Source: an uncultured Clostridia bacterium
GTDB lineage: Bacteria; Bacillota; Clostridia; TANB77; CAG-508
Direction of reading: 5' to 3'
Assembly: GCA_944390305.1 (NCBI GenBank)
Contig: CALXPX010000078.1
Span: 1 to 5,837 of the forward strand
DNA: 5,837 nucleotides
Under the pieces are notes generated by a model. It was not told the DNA's origin. It saw nothing but the letters and a program-made list of their open reading frames with translations, and made no database searches. Shown here one piece after another: positions 1 through 5,822 of the stretch. The translations under genes and the position numbers were made by a program. The first letter of the stretch is position 1. Every line of letters begins with the position of its first letter.

Positions 1-714
1 AGGAGTAATATCTTTATCTATATGTGCCTGTTCTTTATAATACTTTACAATTTTCCAAAAACCTTGTCTTGTAAGTCTTGAACCATTTACATTAACAAAT
101 AATGCTTTATTTGATTCATCTTTAATTAAAATTGGTCTTGCTTGCTCTACATATTCTCTTAATGCTTTTTCTGCTAATGCTCCAAGTGGAATAGTTCTCG
201 TTTTTTTACCATTTGCACAAGTTACCGTATCTTCTTCGAAATTAACATCATCTATATCTAAATCAATAATTTCAGTTACTTTCATACCTGTTGCATAAGC
301 AAATTCTAGCATTGCTTTATCTCTAGTACCTTTTAAATCAACATCTTTTGGTTGATCAAGTAAAAGTTCTACTTCTTCTGATGTAAGTACACTTGGTGTT
401 CTTTTCTCTATTTTAGGAGACTGTATTGAAACTGTAGGATCTCCTTTAGCTTTTTTAGTTCTTAACAAAAATTGATAGAAAGATCTTATTGATGCTAAAC
501 TTCTTGAAGCTGTTGATGTTTTTTTTCCTTCTTTTTGTATCTCTTCTAAATAATCTTTTATGTCATCTTCTTTTGCTTTTGCATAATTTATATTATTTTT
601 ATTTACATAATCTCTAAATTGCATAATATCTCTTTTATATGATTGTAGAGTATTATTTGACAATTTTTTATCGTTCTGTAAGAATTCTAAAAAAAGTTTA
701 ATCTGTTTATCCAT
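1..714 (-). CDS. xerD: XerD-type site-specific tyrosine recombinase, C-terminus cut by window edge
   Basis: This is the N-terminal 238 codons of a tyrosine recombinase of the XerC/XerD family, which resolves chromosome dimers at dif. Residues 1 to about 95 form the SAM-like core-binding domain (SYKRDI and RSFYQFL are typical). The catalytic domain starts near residue 105, with RDKAMLE identical to E. coli XerD as I recall it. The frame is open to base 1 and stops at ITP, immediately before the expected H-x-L-R-H motif, so about 55-60 residues including the nucleophilic Tyr lie outside the window. The ATG at 714 is preceded by AGGGGAG at 720-726. Two motifs are odd. The first catalytic Arg (ATGLRVSEL in E. 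coli) is Lys145 here (ATGMKVTEI). The usual GKGxK hairpin reads ANGKK at 167-171. The position next to spoIIM favours XerD over XerC or a phage integrase. Family assignment is firm; the exact symbol is inferred from context. Confidence 0.85.
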   Translation of the reverse strand, partial: MDKQIKLFLEFLQNDKKLSNNTLQSYKRDIMQFRDYVNKNNINYAKAKEDDIKDYLEEIQKEGKKTSTASRSLASIRSFYQFLLRTKKAKGDPTVSIQSPKIEKRTPSVLTSEEVELLLDQPKDVDLKGTRDKAMLEFAYATGMKVTEIIDLDIDDVNFEEDTVTCANGKKTRTIPLGALAEKALREYVEQARPILIKDESNKALFVNVNGSRLTRQGFWKIVKYYKEQAHIDKDITP

Positions 715-764
715 TTTTGCTCCCCTGTTCTTTTAAATTTTTATTCTTTACTTAAACTTATTAT

Positions 765-793
765 GTTATATCAAATTATGACTGAAAAGTAAA
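765..793 (-). promoter_or_regulatory. Candidate sigma-A promoter for xerD
   Basis: On the minus strand TTTACT (788-793) is followed after 17 bases by TATAAC (765-770). A TG one base upstream of the -10 makes it an extended -10 element. The predicted start is near 758, giving a leader of about 44 bases. It lies just past the spoIIM stop codon, so xerD could be expressed apart from the upstream genes. The -35 matches only four of six consensus bases, and such matches occur by chance in A+T-rich DNA. Confidence 0.45.
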
Positions 794-799
794 GACTTT

Positions 800-1423
800 T
801 TATAAATATTTTACAATACTAATTAATAAATTACTACTTATATATGTTTCTACAAATGACGAAATCAAAAGCGCAGCAAGCATTATAAGAGAAAAAATAG
901 TATGTCTTATTATTTCAATTTTAATGTTTTCTTTCCTTCTATCTTTTATAATAGATTTATATAAGTTTATTCCACTTACTGCAAGTAATAATAAACATGG
1001 TATAAAAATTATATTATGTAGTAACATAGATGTTAAAACAAAAAGTATTCCTTTACCAGTTCCTAATGTAGCTACAACTGAAGATATTGTATATCCTAAA
1101 CAAAATCCTTTATATCCTATCTCTCCATATACAATAGGTATTCCTATAACTGTTGAACTCATAAACCATAAAATAATGACAGTTATTAAATTATTTCCAA
1201 ATGATGTTTTCAATAATTTAAAATAATCAAGTTTAGCTCCATTTTTAAGGTCATTAATAAAAGTATTTATATATTCACTTATTTCTGCCCTTTGAGTTTC
1301 ATTAGAATTATTTACTACAACAATTCCTATAATTAATCCAACAAAGAAAATTATGATTAAGATTGTATATATTCTTATATTTCTTGCAACATGTTCTTTG
1401 ATAGTCTTTTTGAAGTTCTTCAT
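800..1423 (-). CDS. spoIIM: Stage II sporulation protein M (SpoIIM), DUF95 membrane protein
   Basis: The 207-residue product matches SpoIIM, a membrane protein of the mother-cell engulfment machinery that works with SpoIID and SpoIIP in septal peptidoglycan thinning and membrane migration. Hydrophobic segments are visible at about 18-38, 79-99, 106-122, 125-150 and 174-192, the expected multi-pass layout. The LHNIIFIP stretch (135-142) corresponds to the conserved His/Pro motif of the DUF95 family, and a conserved-type acidic residue is at Glu192 (SFVETYIS). The length fits the roughly 210-residue family norm. The ATG at 1423 has a strong AGGAGG at 1430-1435, six bases upstream. It lies 57 bases after the EndoQ gene with no terminator between, so the two are probably co-transcribed. 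In Bacillus spoIIM is transcribed by mother-cell sigma-E, but I could not find a convincing sigma-E promoter here. Confidence 0.9.
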   Translation of the reverse strand: MKNFKKTIKEHVARNIRIYTILIIIFFVGLIIGIVVVNNSNETQRAEISEYINTFINDLKNGAKLDYFKLLKTSFGNNLITVIILWFMSSTVIGIPIVYGEIGYKGFCLGYTISSVVATLGTGKGILFVLTSMLLHNIIFIPCLLLLAVSGINLYKSIIKDRRKENIKIEIIRHTIFSLIMLAALLISSFVETYISSNLLISIVKYL

Positions 1424-1480
1424 CCTATTCCTCCTAATACATAATATCTATTCAATAAAAGGAAAAATAGAACTAATAAT

Positions 1481-2671
1481 TTATCCTACTTGAAGTTTAC
1501 CATATACTCCTCCTCCACCAGCATGGATATGTATATTTCCTTTCCTTGATGCATCAATAATTTCTGCTTGTTTACTTCCTACTACAGATTCGATGTCATC
1601 TTTCGTAAGTTTATGGAGTATAGTCATTTCTGTTCCAAAATGTTCTAATAGTTTTTCTATTGTCTTTCCACCAACACCTGGCATAAATCCTAATGGTATT
1701 TGATAATTATATATTGGTCTAAAATCTGGACTAATAGACTTACCATCTTTTATAATCTCTATTCTATCATAAACTCCCATTGTTATATTACTACTGCCAC
1801 ATTTATCACATTTTATTGCTGGAGGTAGAGTTTCTATTGACAAATTACAATCTTCACAAAAACTTCTATTATATTTTCCAAGCTTCGGATCAAGACCGTA
1901 ATTAGCCATTATTTTTCTATTATCTTCCATTTTTATAGCTTTAATTATTTCTTTAAAGCTAATATCTTTAACTAATAATTTGTTATATTCTCTTGCAATT
2001 TTTGGAAGTGAATGTGCATCTGAATTTGTGATAAAATTTTTATTGGATAATTCTCTAATTTCATCTGCAATATATGTATCTGCACTTAAACCTAGTTCTA
2101 CTGCAAATATCTTTTCATATTTTTCTTTAAAAATTCTTTCTAATCTTTCAGTACAATTGCCATAATAACTCTTAAATGGCGTAAATATATGAGCAGGTAT
2201 TAATACTCCATTATATTTTTGTACTATATCTATTAAATCATATCCAGATAAATCTGATTTTTGAGTACTTAATGTTATATTATGAATATGCATAGACATT
2301 TCTTTAGAAAATCCTTTTATGTCTTTTAATGTTGGAAAATAGCAAAGATTATGTGCACATCCTTTTTTACCATTTTCTCTTATCTCTGTTGTTTCTACTT
2401 CACTTCCTAATACTATACATATTTTATCTTTGTATATAATTCCGCCATCTTCTATTTCATATGCCTCTCCTGTTTTTAAGAAATTTTCTATGTCTTCTAT
2501 TACATAAGGAGATGCACAATCTATAATTCCAACTACATCTATTCCTTTTCTTTCAAAGCATTCCTTAGCAATATTAGCAAAATTAAGAGATTTAGCAGCA
2601 GTTATTTTTATTGGTTTTCCATTTTCACTTCTTCCTATATGTACATGTAAATCTGCAAATATTTCATTCAT
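1481..2671 (-). CDS. Endonuclease Q family protein (PHP domain, zinc finger, helix-hairpin-helix)
   Basis: The 396-residue product has the full layout of the TIGR00375/EndoQ family. EndoQ, known from Thermococcales and Bacillus (B. subtilis YqxK is a homologue), nicks DNA 5' of deaminated bases such as uracil and hypoxanthine and at abasic sites. An N-terminal PHP phosphoesterase domain carries the metal ligands: D7-L-H9-V-H11, the GSEVETTE stretch at 89-96, PAH at 159-161 and NSDAH at 216-220. A four-Cys zinc site follows (C272, C275, C288, C291), then a helix-hairpin-helix motif around 331-346 (PGVGGKTIEKLL) and the glycine-rich family C-terminus. All recognisable catalytic and zinc positions are present, so it should be active. 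The ATG at 2671 is preceded by AAGGAG about seven bases upstream. It is likely co-transcribed with spoIIM. No clear promoter was seen after the terminator at 2710-2748. The exact substrate range is inferred from the family. Confidence 0.88.
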   Translation of the reverse strand: MNEIFADLHVHIGRSENGKPIKITAAKSLNFANIAKECFERKGIDVVGIIDCASPYVIEDIENFLKTGEAYEIEDGGIIYKDKICIVLGSEVETTEIRENGKKGCAHNLCYFPTLKDIKGFSKEMSMHIHNITLSTQKSDLSGYDLIDIVQKYNGVLIPAHIFTPFKSYYGNCTERLERIFKEKYEKIFAVELGLSADTYIADEIRELSNKNFITNSDAHSLPKIAREYNKLLVKDISFKEIIKAIKMEDNRKIMANYGLDPKLGKYNRSFCEDCNLSIETLPPAIKCDKCGSSNITMGVYDRIEIIKDGKSISPDFRPIYNYQIPLGFMPGVGGKTIEKLLEHFGTEMTILHKLTKDDIESVVGSKQAEIIDASRKGNIHIHAGGGGVYGKLQVG

Positions 2672-2709
2672 ATTTTTACTCCTTTTTAATTATTTCATAA
2701 ATTTTCAAT

Positions 2710-2748
2710 AAAAATAGGCATGCCATGCGCATGACCCATTTTTTCTTT
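2710..2748 (-). terminator. Intrinsic terminator after the HD-GYP-like gene, bidirectional in form
   Basis: The arms AAAAATAGGCATG (2710-2722) and CATGACCCATTTTT (2730-2743) pair around a seven-base loop, with one bulged base (2734). Read on the minus strand, one outer pair is G-U and the A/U flank becomes a U-tract (CCTATTTTTATT) just after the gene's stop codon. On the plus strand the hairpin is followed by TTTTTTCTTT, so it could stop transcription in either direction. It separates the upstream gene from the EndoQ-spoIIM group. Confidence 0.75.
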
Positions 2749-3565
2749 AGTTTGAACTATTGCTTTGTTCTATATATATTGTATTTTTTTCTTCAGGTAA
2801 ATCACCAATTGTTTCTCTACCATCTACAGATTTTTTTATCTCTCCTAACATATCATCTGTAAAATCTTTCACTCCAAAATTTTCCTTTTGCTCTAATTTA
2901 AATTTATATTCCTTTATCATTTCCAATGCTCTTTCATAAATACTAGGAGAAGAATTAATTGCAATTCTATCATCAATTCCATCATATTGTTTTGCTTCCC
3001 ACTCCAGTATTTCTATATTATTCATATAATTTACAAATTCAGCAAACTTATCTATATATTTATTAAACTTATCTTTTAAGTTTCTAAATTGAAGCAATAC
3101 TAAAGCTTCATCAGGTTTAAATCCTACTCTTTCTGGTCTATCTAATAGCATACCACCAAATTGATCTGAAAGCTCTAATATATCACTTTCATTTTCTCTA
3201 TTTTCAGATATTGTATATCTATTAACACCTTCGCAAATTCTGCAAAACCTTTGGTCAAATCCTAATTTAACTAAATATTCTGCTCCTTCTTTTGCATAAT
3301 TTTTAATATCATCTAGATCTGTAGAATTTTCTTTTTTCATACAATCACAAAGGAGTCTAGCTGTTATTGTTAAGTTTTCATCAAGTTTTTCTTCTGGATG
3401 AAATTCTTTTAAATAATCCAAAAACTGCTTAAGTATAAGAGTTTTAAATATAACTGTATTATCATAATAAATTCCTGTTTTTTTCTTTAAATAATACATT
3501 ATCTCGAGTTTCTTTGCCCAATCTACTTCTCTTAATATATAAGATGCAAATGTTTCTCCCTCCAT
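2747..3565 (-). CDS. Uncharacterised protein, probable degenerate HD-GYP-like domain
   Basis: I do not recognise a named family for this 272-residue protein. It lacks a signal peptide and membrane segments and is probably cytoplasmic. Residues about 65-160 follow the order of an HD-GYP or HD phosphohydrolase domain. ARLLCDC at 69-75 sits where ALLHDIGK is expected. YAKEGAEYL at 90-98 replaces H-x-x-x-G-A-E-I-L. ICEGVNRY at 110-117 sits where the HHE motif is expected, and ILELSDQFGGMLLDRPERVG at 129-148 closely mirrors the ILAxAD-F-A-x-x-x-RPYR segment. The metal-ligand His residues are Cys, Tyr and non-His, while Asp74, Asp134 and the RPxR are kept. This suggests a pseudoenzyme that binds a ligand or partner rather than hydrolysing c-di-GMP. 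The C-terminal 100 residues are charged and probably helical. The ATG at 3565 has AGGAGG at 3573-3578. The gene has its own promoter and terminator. The domain call is inferred by eye. Confidence 0.55.
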   Translation of the reverse strand: MEGETFASYILREVDWAKKLEIMYYLKKKTGIYYDNTVIFKTLILKQFLDYLKEFHPEEKLDENLTITARLLCDCMKKENSTDLDDIKNYAKEGAEYLVKLGFDQRFCRICEGVNRYTISENRENESDILELSDQFGGMLLDRPERVGFKPDEALVLLQFRNLKDKFNKYIDKFAEFVNYMNNIEILEWEAKQYDGIDDRIAINSSPSIYERALEMIKEYKFKLEQKENFGVKDFTDDMLGEIKKSVDGRETIGDLPEEKNTIYIEQSNSSN

Positions 3566-3587
3566 TTTGCTTCCTCCTCTTTTGTAA

Positions 3588-3616
3588 ATTATATTTCAAT
3601 ATAAATTCTTTTTCAA
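3588..3616 (-). promoter_or_regulatory. Sigma-A promoter of the HD-GYP-like gene
   Basis: On the minus strand TTGAAA (3611-3616) and a perfect TATAAT (3588-3593) are separated by exactly 17 bases. The predicted start is near 3581, only a few bases before the AGGAGG at 3573-3578, so the leader would be about 16 bases. No terminator is visible between tmcAL and this promoter, so some read-through from tmcAL is possible. Confidence 0.7.
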
Positions 3617-3649
3617 TTAGTGTAACCAAAAATTAATATTCTTGACATA

Positions 3650-4873
3650 TTACTGTAATATTAATCCTTTTGTATAATCTAAGTTGGCTTTTGAATTTCT
3701 TTTATATCCTAAAGTATAAATATCAGTTGCCTTTTTATCTATTTCTAAAAGTCTAGCTAATTTTTTATTTTTATTTACATTTTCAAACTTTTTTAAAGAA
3801 GTAATCACTTTTACATTTCTATTTATTTGAGATAATAAAATTTTTCCATTATCTGAACAACCTAGTATACGTACATATGGCGTAATTTTTTTTGAAAGAT
3901 ACATATCTTTTTTTGTAATTCCTAGTAATGCATAAAGTAAAATTCTTTGAATTCTAGTTTGTGTATATCTTTTAGATTTAATATTATTTATTAATTCTAT
4001 TAAATTATTAGTCCTTCCAGATACTTCTTTTATTAAATTTTCTAGTCCCTCACTAACATCTGGCAAGTTAGCGATTTCTTTAATTGACATTGTTCTTAGT
4101 TTATATAATATCTCTGAACTATATGCTGTTATATCTAGTGCAGAAGTTCCTTCTCTTATATTATTAAGAAGTATACTAAAAGTATTTGGTGGAACGACTC
4201 TTCTTATTTCTTCTATTTGATTTCTAATAAGTAAATTTCTAATACCAGTTGCACTAGCATACTCATCAATTATTTTTGTACTATTATAATATACTTTTTC
4301 TCTTTTAATCCCTATTGGTATAATGTTACTTTTACATTTTTTAAGTGCTTTTAGATATTCAATAGCTAAAATATTATTAGATCCTTTTAAAACATCTTCA
4401 TATCTTTTTATGTCATTTAAATACTTAAGCAAGGCAATTTCTCTAGCTTTTGGATATGAATTTCCTTTTTTTATTTCTTCTTTTAAAATACTTACAAACT
4501 CTTTAGGTTCTTCATATAATACATTTGCTATATTATTTAGATCTGAAATGTCTTTTGCTTCCATTCCAAAAGATATCATATCTATAATTCCTAGTTTATT
4601 TAAAATCTTTACTGCACCACTTGCAAAGTTTTCTGCACTAGAAATACTATAAATAGTAGGAAGTTCAATAACGAGGTCAACTCCACCATTTAATGCCATT
4701 TTTGTTTTCTCCCACTTATCTACAACAGAAGTATTTCCTCTTTGAGTAAAGTTACCTGTTATAATAGCTACTACAAAATCTGCGCCAGTTTGAACTTTTG
4801 TTTTTTGTATATGGTATACATGTCCATTATGAAATGGATTATATTCAGCAACAATTCCCACTACTTTACTCAA
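3650..4873 (-). CDS. tmcAL: tRNA-Met cytidine acetate ligase TmcAL (YlbM family)
   Basis: The 407-residue product is TmcAL (formerly DUF795/YlbM; B. subtilis about 415 residues). The enzyme uses ATP and acetate to form N4-acetylcytidine at wobble position 34 of elongator tRNA-Met. The nucleotidyltransferase-like N-terminus is clear: GIVAEYNPFHNGH at 6-18 carries the HxGH signature, and GNFTQRG is at 40-46. The conserved SSAENFASGA stretch is at 78-87. SATGIR at 207-212 is the S-x-T-x-I-R-like ATP-binding motif. The start is TTG at 4873, chosen because a stop codon lies two codons upstream, AGGAGGTG sits seven bases away, and the resulting N-terminus matches the family start. It is divergent from rnhA and shares a promoter region with it. 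A conserved housekeeping tRNA modification gene with no defects seen. Confidence 0.93.
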   Translation of the reverse strand: MSKVVGIVAEYNPFHNGHVYHIQKTKVQTGADFVVAIITGNFTQRGNTSVVDKWEKTKMALNGGVDLVIELPTIYSISSAENFASGAVKILNKLGIIDMISFGMEAKDISDLNNIANVLYEEPKEFVSILKEEIKKGNSYPKAREIALLKYLNDIKRYEDVLKGSNNILAIEYLKALKKCKSNIIPIGIKREKVYYNSTKIIDEYASATGIRNLLIRNQIEEIRRVVPPNTFSILLNNIREGTSALDITAYSSEILYKLRTMSIKEIANLPDVSEGLENLIKEVSGRTNNLIELINNIKSKRYTQTRIQRILLYALLGITKKDMYLSKKITPYVRILGCSDNGKILLSQINRNVKVITSLKKFENVNKNKKLARLLEIDKKATDIYTLGYKRNSKANLDYTKGLILQ

Positions 4874-4880
4874 AGATTAA

Positions 4881-4888
4881 CACCTCCT
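4881..4888 (-). promoter_or_regulatory. Ribosome binding site fixing the TTG start of tmcAL
   Basis: The minus strand reads AGGAGGTG at 4881-4888, an eight-base match to the 16S anti-Shine-Dalgarno, seven bases before TTG at 4873. An in-frame TAA only two codons before the TTG excludes any longer start. The strong site may offset the weaker TTG initiator. Confidence 0.8.
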
Positions 4889-4892
4889 ACTC

Positions 4893-4921
4893 TTGAACCT
4901 TTATTATTTTATTGATATAAT
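4893..4921 (+). promoter_or_regulatory. Sigma-A promoter of rnhA
   Basis: TTGAAC (4893-4898) and a perfect TATAAT (4916-4921) are separated by 17 bases, with TG one base upstream of the -10 (extended -10). The predicted start is near 4928, giving a leader of about 34 bases that carries GGAGG at 4953-4957. The -10 overlaps the oppositely oriented tmcAL promoter. Confidence 0.75.
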
Positions 4922-4945
4922 ATCATAAAACTTAAATTTTATCAA
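4917..4945 (-). promoter_or_regulatory. Sigma-A promoter of tmcAL
   Basis: On the minus strand TTGATA (4940-4945) and TATTAT (4917-4922) are separated by 17 bases, again with an extended -10 TG. The predicted start is near 4910, giving a leader of about 37 bases. Five of its six -10 base pairs are shared with the rnhA -10, so the two promoters probably cannot be occupied at once. Confidence 0.7.
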
Positions 4946-4961
4946 TGTTTATGGAGGTTTT

Positions 4962-5396
4962 ATGGAAAAAATTACAATATATACAGATGGAGCATGCTCT
5001 GGAAATCCTGGTCCTGGTGGTTGGGGTTGCATACTTATATATAATGAAAATAAAAAAGAATTATCTGGAGGAGAAAAAAATACAACAAATAATATAATGG
5101 AAATAACAGCCGTAATCGAAGCTTTAAAAGCTTTAAAATTTCCTTGTGAAGTTGACTTATATAGTGATAGTGCTTATGTCATTAACTGTTTTAATCAAGG
5201 CTGGATTTATAGCTGGCTCAAAAAAGGATGGAAAACATCTGGTGGAGGACCTGTAAAAAATAGAGAATTATGGGAAGAACTTTATAGCTTAACCAAAATC
5301 CATAAAGTAACTTTTCACAAAGTAAAAGGTCATGCAGATAATGAATACAACAATAGATGTGATGAATTAGCAAGAAATGCAATTTCAAAGCTATAA
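4962..5396 (+). CDS. rnhA: Ribonuclease HI
   Basis: The 144-residue product is a bacterial RNase HI, which cleaves the RNA strand of RNA:DNA hybrids (R-loops, primers, embedded ribonucleotides) in the cytoplasm. All catalytic residues are present and near E. coli numbering: D9 (YTDGACSGNPGPGG), E47 (NNIMEITAVIEAL), D69 (YSDSAYV), H124 (KVKGHADNEYNNRCDELA) and D134. The basic region GWKTSGGGPVKNRELW at 89-104 matches the substrate-handle region of the E. coli-type enzyme. There is no N-terminal hybrid-binding domain, so this is the short form. The ATG at 4962 is preceded by GGAGG only four bases upstream, a rather tight spacing. It is the only plus-strand gene. No terminator with a plus-strand U-tract was seen after its stop. 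It ends beside a hairpin oriented for the opposite strand. Confidence 0.96.
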   Translation: MEKITIYTDGACSGNPGPGGWGCILIYNENKKELSGGEKNTTNNIMEITAVIEALKALKFPCEVDLYSDSAYVINCFNQGWIYSWLKKGWKTSGGGPVKNRELWEELYSLTKIHKVTFHKVKGHADNEYNNRCDELARNAISKL

Positions 5397-5434
5397 ACTA
5401 AAAAAGGCAACTAATTATTTCTAACTAGTTGCCT
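5396..5434 (-). terminator. Minus-strand intrinsic terminator without an assigned gene
   Basis: A nine-base-pair stem, AGGCAACTA (5405-5413) with TAGTTGCCT (5426-5434), closes a 12-base loop. Read on the minus strand it is followed by TTTTTTAGTTTAT, a normal U-tract. On the plus strand the hairpin is followed by CTCATAGC with no T-run, so it is a poor terminator for rnhA, although it may still protect the rnhA mRNA end. It implies transcription arriving from beyond 5434 on the minus strand, where no intact gene is visible. Confidence 0.65.
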
Positions 5435-5482
5435 CTCATAGCAATTTTACTGGAACTTTCGTTCATCACATAGCAATCCTTA

Positions 5483-5670
5483 TTAATTACTTTCTAATAC
5501 TTTGATACTATATTTTATGCGATAAATCAATGTTTTATCCAAAGATTCTGCTCCTGTTTTATTAAAATACTCTTTTTTCGTCTATTTTCTTTAAATAACT
5601 TATGGCTCTCAAAACTTAATAATACAATTTTCATTTCTTTTACTTTTACAAAAATAAATACCTCATTCAT
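5483..5670 (-). pseudogene. Possible frameshifted remnant of an unidentified gene
   Basis: Two short minus-strand reading frames join end to end. One starts at ATG 5670 (MNEVFIFVKVKEMKIVLL...) and runs 47 codons to a TGA at 5527. The other, open from 5581 to a TAA at 5483, encodes about 32 residues ending DKTLIYRIKYSIKVLESN. A one-base shift in the A6 run at 5573-5578 would fuse them into a single protein of about 62 residues with plausible composition. There is no ribosome binding site before the ATG, and I recognise no family. Short open frames are common in A+T-rich DNA, so this could be chance. Confidence 0.25.
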
Positions 5671-5793
5671 TCTTAATTTCTTTATATTAGCATAATGCTT
5701 ATCTTTTCACATTAGTTATAAGTATTATTAATATATATTTACCTTTATTAGGAAGGGATAAATACCTTTAATATATCCTCATACTTTACTGTA

Positions 5794-5822
5794 TATATAT
5801 TCCGTAAAATATATAATTTCAA
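5794..5822 (-). promoter_or_regulatory. Weak promoter-like sequence reading toward 5434
   Basis: The minus strand has TTGAAA (5817-5822), a 17-base spacer and TATATA (5794-5799), a four-of-six match to the -10. If used, it would start a transcript near 5787 that ends at the 5396-5434 terminator, about 390 bases long and without an intact gene. The surrounding sequence is a run of TA repeats, where such matches are cheap. Confidence 0.2.

Noticed and set aside
785..800. AAAAGT/ACTTTT inverted repeat between spoIIM and xerD as a terminator
   Set aside because: The stem is only six mostly A-U pairs with no G+C core, and it overlaps the candidate xerD -35. It is too weak to call.
1424..1480. Sigma-E promoter for spoIIM in the 57-base gap
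   Set aside because: A -35-like GAATAGAT is present, but the matching -10 would fall on the ribosome binding site and does not fit the sigma-E consensus.
3642..3682. Plus-strand TTGACA (3642) with a downstream TATAAT as a promoter
   Set aside because: The spacer is about 25 bases, far from 17, and it would fire antisense into tmcAL with no plus-strand gene to serve.
4951..5095. Upstream ATG at 4951 opening a frame of about 48 codons overlapping the start of rnhA
   Set aside because: It overlaps the rnhA ribosome binding site, has none of its own, is out of frame with rnhA and encodes no recognisable protein, while the rnhA frame has all catalytic residues.
5424..5468. Tiny minus-strand frame (GTG ATG AAC ... 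TAG, about 14 codons) ending in the terminator stem
   Set aside because: It has only a weak AAGGA upstream, no downstream gene for a leader peptide to control and no homology that I recognise. Such a frame is expected by chance.
5405..5477. tracrRNA- or riboswitch-like element before the minus-strand terminator
   Set aside because: The GCTATG and terminator parts loosely recall a tracrRNA, but there is no CRISPR repeat or cas gene, and no riboswitch core motif that I know is present.
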